Origin: Amycolatopsis jiangsuensis
GTDB lineage: Bacteria > Actinomycetota > Actinomycetes > Mycobacteriales > Pseudonocardiaceae
Length of the DNA stretch: 64,000 nucleotides
NCBI RefSeq assembly: GCF_014204865.1
Contig: NZ_JACHMG010000001.1
Location: forward strand, 6,722,501-6,786,500
Direction: 5' to 3'
In this document: piece after piece, positions 51,148 through 59,600 of the stretch
Position numbering within the stretch: the stretch's first letter is position 1
Layout: each line of letters opens with the position of its first letter
Position numbers and translations under genes: made by a program
The notes under the pieces: generated by a model
Database searches by the model: none
What the model was told of the DNA's origin: nothing
The model's input: only the letters and a program-made list of their open reading frames with translations

Positions 51148-52775
51148 GTACCGTTCCCTATCCCGCCGCGGCGATCCGGCGCTACCGCGAAGCCGGGCTG
51201 TGGGGGACCGAAACCATCGCCACGGCGTTCCACCGGGTCGCGCGGGCGCATCCGGAGCGGGACGCGGTCGTCGCGCTGGACGGGCGGCTCACCTTCGCCG
51301 AGCTGGACGAGCGCACCGACCTGCTCGCCGCCGGCCTCGCCGGGCTGGGGCTGCGTCCCGGTGATCCGGTGCTGTTCCAGGTCGGGAACCGGCTCGCCGC
51401 GGTGGTCGCGTGGTACGGCGTGCTGAAGGCGGGGCTCGTCCCGGTCGCCACGCTCGCCGCGCACCGCGGGCACGAGATCGGCGAGATCAGCAGGCGGGTC
51501 GGCGCGGTGGCGCATCTGGTCGAGGCCGGGCTGCCCGGGTTCGACCTCGTCGGATTCGCCGAGCAGCAGCGCCGTGGCCACCCGAGCCTGCGGCACGTTC
51601 TCGTACTGGGGACCGATCCACGGGGCATTTCCGTCCAGGACCTCGAATCCGGGACGAGCCCGGAGGTGGCCCGCGCCCTGGTCGAGCGGATCCAAGCCGG
51701 CCTCGATCCGGACGGCGTCGCGGTGCACCAGCTTTCCGGCGGCACCACCGGCGTGCCCAAGGTCATCCCGCGGCTGCACGCCGAATACTGGTACAACGCC
51801 GCCGAATACGCACGTTCCTGGGGATGGACGGCGGAAACCCGGGTGGCCCACCTGATCCCGATCATCCACAACGCGGGCGTCGTCTGCGCGGTGCACGGTC
51901 CGCACAGCGTGGGGGCCTGTCTCGTGCTGGGCGTGCCGGACCTCGACGAATCGTTGCCGCTGATGGCGCGGGAAGCCGTGACGCACGTGCTGCTCGGGCA
52001 CGGCCACTACCGCGCCGCCGACCATCCCGGCTTCGCCGCGGCCACCGAGGCGGTCACGCAGATCGTCTTGTCCGGCAGCAAGGTTCCGCCGTCGCTGTTC
52101 GACACACTGGAGTCCCGCGGGTTCTGGTCGGGGCAGCTTTTCGGGATGGGTGAAGGGCTTTTCCTCACGACCAGGCCGGGAGCGCCGCGCGACGCGCGGC
52201 TCACCACGGTCGGCACTCCGCTGTCCGCGCTCGACGAGGTACGCATCCTGGAGCCCGGCACGGAAACCGAAGTGCCGCCGGGAGAAGTGGGCGAACTGTG
52301 CGCCCGTGGTCCCTACACGCTGCGCGGCTACTTCGACGCGGCCGAGCACAACGCCAGGGCCTTCACCTCGGACGGCTTCTACCGCACCGGCGACCTCGCC
52401 GCTCTCGTGGAGATCGAGGGCGCGCGGTACGTGTCCATCGAAGGCCGGATCAAGGACCTGATCAACCGCGGTGGCGAGAAGGTCAACGCCGAGGAGATCG
52501 AGCTGCTGCTACTGCGCCACCCGCGAATCACCGGCGCCGCCGTCGTTCCGATGCCGGACCCGCGGCTCGGTGAACGGGCCTGCGCCTACCTCGTCGTGGA
52601 CGGTCCCGAGCTGACGCTGCCGGAGATCCAGCAGCACTTTGCCGCGCTCGAGGTCGCGAAATTCAAGTGGCCCGAACGTGTCGAGCACCTTTCGCAGATT
52701 CCCCGCACCCTGGTCGGCAAGGCGGACAAGAAGAGCCTGACGGCCGACATCGCCCGGAAAGTGAGTGCCGGATGA
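51144..52775 (+). CDS. Aryl/acyl-CoA ligase (AMP-binding family)
   Basis: The 543-residue protein starts at ATG 51144 with GAGGAGG, overlapping the monooxygenase stop. It is an ANL adenylating enzyme: LSGGTTGVPKVIPR (about residue 197), GMGEGLF (about 335), the hinge and lysine region GRIKDLINRGGEKVNAEE (about 435) and the C-terminal Lys in GKADKKSL. It resembles 2,3-dihydroxybenzoate-AMP ligases and salicylate-CoA ligases. Paired with the preceding flavoprotein it would activate an aromatic acid for ring hydroxylation as a CoA thioester. Confidence 0.87.
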   Translation: MSTVPYPAAAIRRYREAGLWGTETIATAFHRVARAHPERDAVVALDGRLTFAELDERTDLLAAGLAGLGLRPGDPVLFQVGNRLAAVVAWYGVLKAGLVPVATLAAHRGHEIGEISRRVGAVAHLVEAGLPGFDLVGFAEQQRRGHPSLRHVLVLGTDPRGISVQDLESGTSPEVARALVERIQAGLDPDGVAVHQLSGGTTGVPKVIPRLHAEYWYNAAEYARSWGWTAETRVAHLIPIIHNAGVVCAVHGPHSVGACLVLGVPDLDESLPLMAREAVTHVLLGHGHYRAADHPGFAAATEAVTQIVLSGSKVPPSLFDTLESRGFWSGQLFGMGEGLFLTTRPGAPRDARLTTVGTPLSALDEVRILEPGTETEVPPGEVGELCARGPYTLRGYFDAAEHNARAFTSDGFYRTGDLAALVEIEGARYVSIEGRIKDLINRGGEKVNAEEIELLLLRHPRITGAAVVPMPDPRLGERACAYLVVDGPELTLPEIQQHFAALEVAKFKWPERVEHLSQIPRTLVGKADKKSLTADIARKVSAG

Positions 52776-53494
52776 CCCACCGGATCGGCCTGATCGTGCC
52801 CAGCTCCAATGTCACCGTGGAAACCGAGATCCCGGCGCTGCTCGCCCGCCGTCCCGAACGGTTTTCCTTCCACAGCAGCCGGATGCGGATGCACCAGGTG
52901 TCGCCCGAGGAACTGAAGGCGATGAACGCCCAGCGCGAACGGTGTGTCGGCGAGCTGGCCGACGCGCACGTCGACGCGCTGCTGTACGCCTGCCTCGTCG
53001 CACTGATGGCCCAGGGGCCGGGCGAGCACCAGCGGGTCGAACACGAAGTCCGCGGACAGCTTCCGGAGACCGCGGTGCTGTCCAGCGCGGGTGCGCTAGT
53101 CGACGGCCTGGAGGCGCTCGGCGCCTCCCGGATCGCGCTGGTCACGCCGTACTTGCGGCCACTCGCCGAACAGGTCGTCGGCTACCTGGAGTCCGAAGGA
53201 TTCACCGTCGTCGACTGGGCCGCACTGGAAGTCGGCGACAACACCGAGGTCGGGTGCATCCCCGGGGACCGGGTCATGGCGGCCGCCCGGGGTCTCGACC
53301 TTTCGTCCGCGGACGCGCTGGTCATCTCGGCGTGCGTGCAGATGCCGTCGCTGGAGCTGGTCGGGCCGGCGGAGGAGGAGTTCGGGCTTCCGGTGCTCTC
53401 CGCGGCCACCGCGGGGGCCTACGCCCTGCTCACCGGGCTCGGGCTCGACCCCGTGCTGCCCGGTGCCGGACGACTGCTCGCGGGGCCGCGGTGA
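52772..53494 (+). CDS. Maleate isomerase / arylmalonate decarboxylase family protein
   Basis: The 240-residue protein starts at ATG 52772, overlapping the ligase stop (ATGA). It has the Asp/Glu-racemase fold with GLIVPSSNVTVETEIPALL at the N-terminus and the two catalytic cysteines Cys74 (YACLV) and Cys188 (SACVQ), both present as in maleate cis-trans isomerases. Conversion of maleate to fumarate is a closing step after ring cleavage of gentisate-like or pyridine compounds, which fits the upstream hydroxylase and ligase. An arylmalonate decarboxylase or racemase role is less likely with two Cys. Confidence 0.85.
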   Translation: MTHRIGLIVPSSNVTVETEIPALLARRPERFSFHSSRMRMHQVSPEELKAMNAQRERCVGELADAHVDALLYACLVALMAQGPGEHQRVEHEVRGQLPETAVLSSAGALVDGLEALGASRIALVTPYLRPLAEQVVGYLESEGFTVVDWAALEVGDNTEVGCIPGDRVMAAARGLDLSSADALVISACVQMPSLELVGPAEEEFGLPVLSAATAGAYALLTGLGLDPVLPGAGRLLAGPR

Positions 53495-53510
53495 GCCCTA
53501 CGATCAGCAC

Positions 53511-54221
53511 ATGAGCGGCAACGGGTCCGGACGCAAGCGCAGCACGGCGAGCACCGCGCGCCGGGAGCTGGTGGAGAACGAGCTGTACGAACACGCCACC
53601 CGGCTGTTCGCCGAACGCGGGTTCGCCGGTACCAGCCTGCAGGACATCGCGGACGCGATCGGGATGACCCGGCCGGCGCTCTACTACTACGTCAAAAGCA
53701 AGGACGAGCTGCTGGCCAAGCTGGTCGCCGAGGTGACCAGCGGGCCGCTCGACGAGCTGACCGCGGTGTCCGCGCGCGGTCTCGATCCGGTCGAGACGCT
53801 GCGCGCGATGGTGGCGGTGCTCGCCGGGCGCCAGGCGCGCCAGCCCGAGCGGTTCCGGCTGCTGATCCGTTCCGAGGCGGAGCTGCCCGAGGAGCTGACC
53901 GAGGCCTACGACCAGGGTCGTCGCGCGGTGCTGAAGGCCGTTGCCGGAGTGATCGACGGCGGCGTGCGGGCAGGCCGGTTCCGGCCGGTCGACGCGCGCG
54001 TCGCGGCGCTCGGGGTGCTCGGCATGTGCAACTGGGTGGCCTGGTGGTTCCATCCGGGTGGACGGGACACCGCCGAGAGCGTGACCGCTCAGCTCGCCGA
54101 TATGGCGGTGTTCGCGTTGCAGCGGCCCGACCGCCAGGCCGTGGACGACGACAGCCCCGCCGCCGCGCTCAAGCTGCTGCGCCAAGACCTCGACCACCTG
54201 GAACGCCTGCTGGACCAGTAA
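53511..54221 (+). CDS. TetR family regulator
   Basis: The 236-residue protein (ATG 53511; no clear ribosome site, 16 bp after the isomerase stop) has a Lys/Ser/Arg-rich N-terminal tail, the TetR helix-turn-helix (SLQDIADAIGMTRPALYYYV, residues about 43-62) and a TetR_C ligand domain of the type found with acyl-CoA-responsive regulators. It sits inside the catabolic operon and is the obvious candidate regulator for both the divergent hyu-like operon and the VOC operon, whose promoters share an AGASTCAACC element. Confidence 0.9.
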   Translation: MSGNGSGRKRSTASTARRELVENELYEHATRLFAERGFAGTSLQDIADAIGMTRPALYYYVKSKDELLAKLVAEVTSGPLDELTAVSARGLDPVETLRAMVAVLAGRQARQPERFRLLIRSEAELPEELTEAYDQGRRAVLKAVAGVIDGGVRAGRFRPVDARVAALGVLGMCNWVAWWFHPGGRDTAESVTAQLADMAVFALQRPDRQAVDDDSPAAALKLLRQDLDHLERLLDQ

Positions 54222-54275
54222 CCGCCCCCGGCGCCGCCCGGCCGGGTACCGGTCTGCCGTGCGTTTCGTCTCACC

Positions 54276-54296
54276 AGTCAAACTATAGACTCAACC
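54276..54296. promoter_or_regulatory. Candidate operator upstream of VOC gene
   Basis: AGTC-N8-GACT (54276-54291) overlaps AGACTCAACC (54287-54296), which nearly matches AGAGTCAACC in the divergent promoter at 49547-49556. It lies about 57 bp upstream of the VOC gene start in an AT-rich segment. Confidence 0.5.
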
Positions 54297-54352
54297 GTAA
54301 ATTCGCGCGTATGGTCGAGGGCGGATCACCAGACCGCTCCTGGAGGTAGCAA

Positions 54353-54997
54353 GTGACTGAGCTCGAGCACCGTGTACAGGGCGTCGACCACGTCGCCTTC
54401 CCGACCTTCGACCCGGCCGGGACCGTCCGGTTCTACCGGGACGTCCTCGGCTTCCCGGTCGTCCACTCGATCTGCGCGGCGGGCTGGGGACCCGAGGATC
54501 ACCCGGACTTCATCCACTTCTTCTTCGACATCGGCAACGACGACCGGATCGCGTTCTTCTACTACTTCGGCACCGCACCCGATGTCGGCGGCGCGGAGGG
54601 CGTGAAGGGCGACGTGTACGCGCGGTTCGGCGCCGACGTGCCCGACTTCTTCGTGCGCTCGCGGCACCTCGCGATCCACGTCGACAACGAGGAAGACCTG
54701 CTGGAGTACCGGCGCCGGCTCGACGCGAGCGACTGGCCGGTGGAGATGCAGATCCAGCACGAGACCATCGAATCCATCTACACCCACGATCCGAACGGGT
54801 ACATGTTCGAGATCACCCGGGCGATGCGGCCGGTCACCCCGCAGGAGGACCTCGACGCGAACCTCACCATCGACGCGCTGCTGGACGTCGTCGGCGAGCC
54901 GGAGCCGTCCTTCGGGAAACTGCTGGCGCGCAAGGCGGAGCTGATCGTGGAACGGGCCGCGGACTGGGCGGCGGCGCCGTCGGAGGCCGGCCGATGA
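54353..54997 (+). CDS. VOC superfamily protein (glyoxalase/extradiol dioxygenase-like)
   Basis: The 214-residue protein starts at GTG 54353 with GGAGG six bases upstream. It has a single-chain paired beta-alpha-beta-beta-beta fold: VDHVAF (His13), RHLAIHVDN (His109) and NGYMFEITR (Glu153), giving a metal triad as in glyoxalases and extradiol ring-cleavage dioxygenases. The C-terminal 55 residues form a helical extension. With an aromatic hydroxylase upstream it may open the ring or act on the cleavage product. It is coupled by ATGA to the next small gene. Confidence 0.85.
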   Translation: MTELEHRVQGVDHVAFPTFDPAGTVRFYRDVLGFPVVHSICAAGWGPEDHPDFIHFFFDIGNDDRIAFFYYFGTAPDVGGAEGVKGDVYARFGADVPDFFVRSRHLAIHVDNEEDLLEYRRRLDASDWPVEMQIQHETIESIYTHDPNGYMFEITRAMRPVTPQEDLDANLTIDALLDVVGEPEPSFGKLLARKAELIVERAADWAAAPSEAGR

Positions 54998-55242
54998 CCG
55001 TGCTCTACGTCCTCGACGTCCCGGAGAACACCGCGGTGGCGAAGGTCGCCGGCCAGGACCCGGTGGTCACGGTCGGGCAGCTCGGGCCGTACTTCACGAT
55101 CAGCTCCGACGGCCCGATCGTGATCGACCGGCGGGCCACCGGCTGCCGGCACGCCGTCTGGTACTCGTGCGTTGCCGGAGTGTCCCGCGATTCCCGGATC
55201 ACCCAGCACGACAAGGACGCACTGCGCGTGGAGCGCGGATGA
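54994..55242 (+). CDS. Small 82-residue protein of unknown function
   Basis: Start ATG 54994 has a GGAGG site and overlaps the VOC stop (ATGA), and its stop overlaps the hydrolase start (ATGA), so it is firmly part of the operon. The sequence is beta-rich with two cysteines (GCRHAVWYSC) and a repeated Val/Asp-rich N-terminus. I do not recognise a family. It may be a small subunit or chaperone for a neighbouring enzyme. Its position between tightly overlapped genes argues strongly that it is real. Confidence 0.7.
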   Translation: MTVLYVLDVPENTAVAKVAGQDPVVTVGQLGPYFTISSDGPIVIDRRATGCRHAVWYSCVAGVSRDSRITQHDKDALRVERG

Positions 55243-56486
55243 CCGCGCCGGCCCGCCTGGGCGAGGGCCGCTACCTGAGCGCCGGGGAACGCCCCGGCGC
55301 CACGGTCACTTCGGTACACGAACTGACCACATCGGACGGTGCGACGGTGCGGGGTGTCCTCGCCACGGTCCCGGGTGCGCGAACCGTGGTGTGCCTGATG
55401 CACCCGCGGCAGGACCTGTCGCACCATCCGCTGGTGCCTTTGCTGCTGCGGGCCGGCGCCGCGGTGTGGACCCAGCACACCCGCTCGGTGAACAACGACC
55501 TGAACCTGCTCCACGAACAGGCCCTTCTGGACGTCGCAGCGGGGCAGGTTTTCTTGCGTGACAAGGGTTTCGAGCAGGTGGTCGTGCTGGGCCACTCCGG
55601 TGGCGGGACGCTGTTCGCGTTCTACGCCGAACAGGCCGCGCTTCCGGCGGCCGAGCGGATCGCGGTCACGCCGGGCGGTCGCCCGGTCGGGCTCGCCGAG
55701 GCCACCATGCCGGTGCCGGACGGTGCGGTGTTCCTCGCCCCGCATCCCGGGCAGGGAAAGCTGTTGCTGGCGTGCATCGACCCTTCGGTGGCCGACGAGG
55801 GCGATCCGCTTTCGGTCGTGCCGGAGCTGGATCCGTGGAGCCCGGCCAACGGCTTCGTGGAACCTCCCGGAAGTTCGCGGTATACCGAGGATTTCCTGCA
55901 GCGCTACCGCGCCGCGCAGCGTGCCCGGGTCGCCCGGATCGATGCGGTGGCCCGCGAAGCACTGGCCCGCACCGTGGAAGCCCGCGCGGCGTTCAAGAAG
56001 TCCGGCGCGGCGGCCGACCGGCGGCGCAGCCTCGCGCCGAAGATCATCACCGTCTTCCGCACCGACGCCGATCCGCGCTGCGTCGACCTTTCACTGGACC
56101 CGAGTGAGCGGCCCTATGGCTCGCTGTTCGGCAAACGCCCGGATCTCATCGACTACGGCCAGGTCGGCTTCGGCCGGTTGAGCACTCCGGAAGCCTGGCT
56201 GTCCACCTGGTCCGGACTCAGCTCGAACGCCGATTTCGCCCGGTGCGCACCGGGTGTCACGGCACCGACGCTGTTTCTCGAACTCACCGGCGACCAAGCC
56301 GCGTTCCCCGCCGACAGCCGGCGCATGGCCGAGGCGCTCGGCGCGGAGGACCGCACCGTGGCGACCGTGCGCGGCCTGCACTTCGGCGGCGCGATCGCGG
56401 AAGGCGAACCGACCGGCAACCAGCTCGCTGCCGAGGAAATCGTCCATTGGCTGGACCACCGGTTTCCCCTCGCACCAGTGAAGTGA
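55239..56486 (+). CDS. Alpha/beta hydrolase, large variant
   Basis: The 415-residue protein starts at ATG 55239, overlapping the small gene's stop. It is an alpha/beta hydrolase with HPRQDLSHHP near residue 53, nucleophile in GHSGGG (about residue 112), a long lid insertion (about 150-300, rich in Arg/Ala) and a C-terminal GLHFGGA block with the catalytic His near 385. It may hydrolyse an ester, thioester or C-C bond in the aromatic pathway, perhaps releasing gentisate-like acid from its CoA ester. That role is inference. Confidence 0.82.
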   Translation: MTAPARLGEGRYLSAGERPGATVTSVHELTTSDGATVRGVLATVPGARTVVCLMHPRQDLSHHPLVPLLLRAGAAVWTQHTRSVNNDLNLLHEQALLDVAAGQVFLRDKGFEQVVVLGHSGGGTLFAFYAEQAALPAAERIAVTPGGRPVGLAEATMPVPDGAVFLAPHPGQGKLLLACIDPSVADEGDPLSVVPELDPWSPANGFVEPPGSSRYTEDFLQRYRAAQRARVARIDAVAREALARTVEARAAFKKSGAAADRRRSLAPKIITVFRTDADPRCVDLSLDPSERPYGSLFGKRPDLIDYGQVGFGRLSTPEAWLSTWSGLSSNADFARCAPGVTAPTLFLELTGDQAAFPADSRRMAEALGAEDRTVATVRGLHFGGAIAEGEPTGNQLAAEEIVHWLDHRFPLAPVK

Positions 56487-56514
56487 TTCGCGCTCGAAAC
56501 AGCGGCCGCCGCGC

Positions 56515-56604
56515 TCAGGGCTTGAGAATGAGCTTGCCCGTGGAGGAACCACTCTCCAGGAGGCGATGTGCTTCGGCGGCTTCGGTCAGCGGGTCACGGT
56601 GCAC
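56515..56604 (-). pseudogene. C-terminal remnant of a zinc-type alcohol dehydrogenase/quinone oxidoreductase
   Basis: The minus strand reads DPLTEAAEAHRLLESGSSTG, then KLILKP and a stop, the typical C-terminus of an MDR-family quinone oxidoreductase. The 30-codon match ends abruptly upstream (beyond 56604 the frame is unrelated and soon meets a stop). No start, cofactor motif or other domain is present, so this is a truncated relic. It lies between the hydrolase and the GH38 gene, marking a former insertion/deletion junction. Confidence 0.75.
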
Positions 56605-56673
56605 CGCGCCGCCGTCGTCGACCTGCTGCGCGCCGCCGGGCCGCACCGGCGCTGCGGCCCGGCGAGCGCTCGA

Positions 56674-59600
56674 TCACTCCCGCGTACACCTGGACGCCCT
56701 GACCGCTCCCGAAAGGTCGGCAGACCTGGAATACGTGTCACCGAGTACCGCACACCAACCTGCGGACGGTTTCAGCCCGACGGTCACGATACCGTGCGCA
56801 TCCACCGGAACAGTGACCTCCGAACCGGTGCCGGATTCCGTTACCTGCAGCCGTTTCCCGGTCGGGGATTCGGACGGGGTCTCCAGTTGGGCCTCCGCTG
56901 TCTTGAACGGCAGCCGCAGTTTTACGGTTCCTCCCTTTCCGGTGACTTCGAGTAGTCGCACCGTCAGTGGCAGAGCAGGCGAGCTCGCGTCGGCGTACGC
57001 CTGTTTCACGGTCTGTACGAAGACGTTCTGCGCGTCCACTGACACGAGCGACTGTGCCCCGGCTGCGAAAGCACCCTCCTGCGAGGGGGAGAGCGCCGCT
57101 GATTCGAGGGGTGTCCGGACACTCCGGCCGTAGCCGGTCGCGGCCACCGGCTCGAACGCGCCGTCGTGGCTGGTGATCGAGTAGTGGTAGCTGATCGGCC
57201 CGGACTGCGCCTGCCGGTAGTTCGTGTTCCAGATGCTGTTGAAGGCGTAGGAGAACGCCGAACCGTTGTCCGGCAGCGGCGCTGCCGGGTCGGGGCCGGA
57301 CCGGTCGAGGCGGCCGGGCCGGGGTTGCAGTTCCATGGTGCGGATGTGCCCGAACTCCATGAGCGGAGCGTCCTGACTGGACAGCGTCACCCCGGACTGG
57401 TGGTTCGACACGTCCGCATAGCCGCGCACGCCCTGCCAGTCCATTGCGGATCCGGGCATCTGACCCGAGCCCAGCGTCACCGGCGTACCGGGAGCCTCGT
57501 AGGTCACCGTGGGTTTGCGCACCTCGAACGGGAAGGCGAAGTAGCCCTCCTCCGGTGTGGTCACCCAGGTCTTGTCGATGTCGTCGGTGATGTCCAGCCG
57601 TTTCGTGTTCGCGTACAGGGTGAGCGTGGCCGCCGCCGACTCGACGCCGGTTGCCGCGCCGTGCGGGTCCTTGCCGCCGGGGGTGTCGGGATACGCGACC
57701 TTGAGGCTGACGCTGACCGGGCCCTGTGACTGCACGGAGACCGTCGCGCTCTTCGGGGACCACTGCTTCTCCGGCGTGGTGTGGCCGTCGCGCTTCGGAT
57801 TCGGCCGGTACACGTACTGGTTCAGCGCGAACTCCGACCGGGAGTCGACGAGCTGACGATGGGCTTGCTTGTCGTACACCGAAGTCACCGCACCGGTGCT
57901 GGTCGACAGGGTCACCCGGTAGTACTGGTTCTCCAGCGTCCCGGTTCGGGCGTCCCAGTGCAACGCCGGATCCGGCTTGCTCGCCTGGTTCGCGCCGGCC
58001 CGCAACTCGTAGGTCCGGTAGCCGTCGGAGGGCACCTTCGCCGCGACGAACCGGATCTTTCCCTTGCCGGCCGGTTCGTAGGGCGTGGCCGCATCCGTGG
58101 CGACATCGACGAGCTGACCGGACCAGCCGTCCGGCACCGTCGCGGTCACGACGTCACTGCGTACCACCGACACCGGGTTGAACACGGCAAGTCCCGGACT
58201 GCCGGAAGGATTCGCGATCTTCCCGCCCAGCGAGCGGGTGGCCGAGTCCATGGCCTCGGTACTGAGCCGGGAAGCCTTGTCCGCGTGGGCTTTCTTCACC
58301 GCCCATTGTGGATCGTCGGCCTGCAGGTCCGGACTCGCCCAGGTGTGCTCGGTATAGAGTTCAGCCTCCCGGTCGGCGGAGTCGACGACACGTTGCAGGT
58401 CCGGGTCCGAGCCGAGCGTGCCCAGCGTTTCCGCGGCCGTGATACGGGACTGCGCTCGCGTCGTCTCGGCGGTTTCGGCGGCCGAGGATCCCGCGCCGTC
58501 GGACCACCAGTCGGGGTAGTCGCCGTGCTTGACCGGCAACTGCCCGACGTCCTGGGAGGTCGGGTCGGGGGAGTACCCGGACTCGGAGACCTCGCCGTGC
58601 GGGGTGGTGGCGTCGGCGAGGTAGCGCGACGGCGTCGACATCTTCAGCTTCGGCCAGCTGTACTGCTGGCTGTAGGCGTGGATCACGTCCGAGATGCCGT
58701 TCATCGGCGGTGTCGTGTCCTGGAAAAACATCAACGGGTACACCGACTGCGGGTACCTGCTGACCTGCAGCCCCGGGGCGCGGTTGACGAGCCCGTCGGC
58801 CATCTTGCCGGCGAGGGTCGCGACCGTGGCGGACGAGGGTGCCTCCACCGGGTGGTAGGGCAGTTCCGGCGTGATGCCGCACGGGTCGGTCGGGTCATCG
58901 GTCGGCCACGGCGCCATGGTGCATTTGAAGGCCTCGTCGAGACCGTATCCCTCGTTGTAGGAGTTGGCGCCGAAGAAGGTCAGGACCTTGCTGCCGTCCG
59001 GGGCCTTCCAGTGGAACAACGCCGGCGAGTTCTGGTCGCTCGCCGGTTCCGTCCAGCGTCCGGTGTGGTCCGGATTGGTCCCGTTGACCAGCAGCTTCAC
59101 CCCGTCCTTCGCGAGCGTCTGGATCTTCTGCGCGGTCACGCCCGCGATGTCCTCCTGCATCGCGGTGGTCGCCGGCACACCGAACTTCTCCGCGAACGTC
59201 CGGACTCCCTTGTTCTGGGAACGGATCAGCTGCTCGGTGCTCGACAGGTCACCCAGGTTGTTGTCGTACCCCGCGGTGTTCTCGATCTGCCCGGAGGCGA
59301 CGCACTTGCCCAGCGCGGCGACCTTGTCGGCCGGGCGGTCCTGCACGTAGGAGTCCAGCATCCACGCCTGCTCGTTGGTCCAGCGGAACCGCTCCGCGTC
59401 CGGACGGTGCGCGGTGGCCTGGCATTGGGACACCGCCTGGTCGAGATAGGCGTCGCTGAGCTGACGGGTGGTCGCCTGGTCGTAGTGGTAGCCGATGTCC
59501 AGGTGGTTGCCGTGGAGGATCTCGAAGGTCCAGCGCCGCTGGTAGGGCAGGCTCATCGGGTACGTGCCGGCCGGCTGCCCGGTGAGCGACGGAGTGACCT

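Noticed and set aside
56243..57133. 296-codon plus-strand frame crossing the hydrolase and mannosidase ends
   Set aside because: It overlaps two supported genes in other frames and has no ribosome site or recognisable domain.
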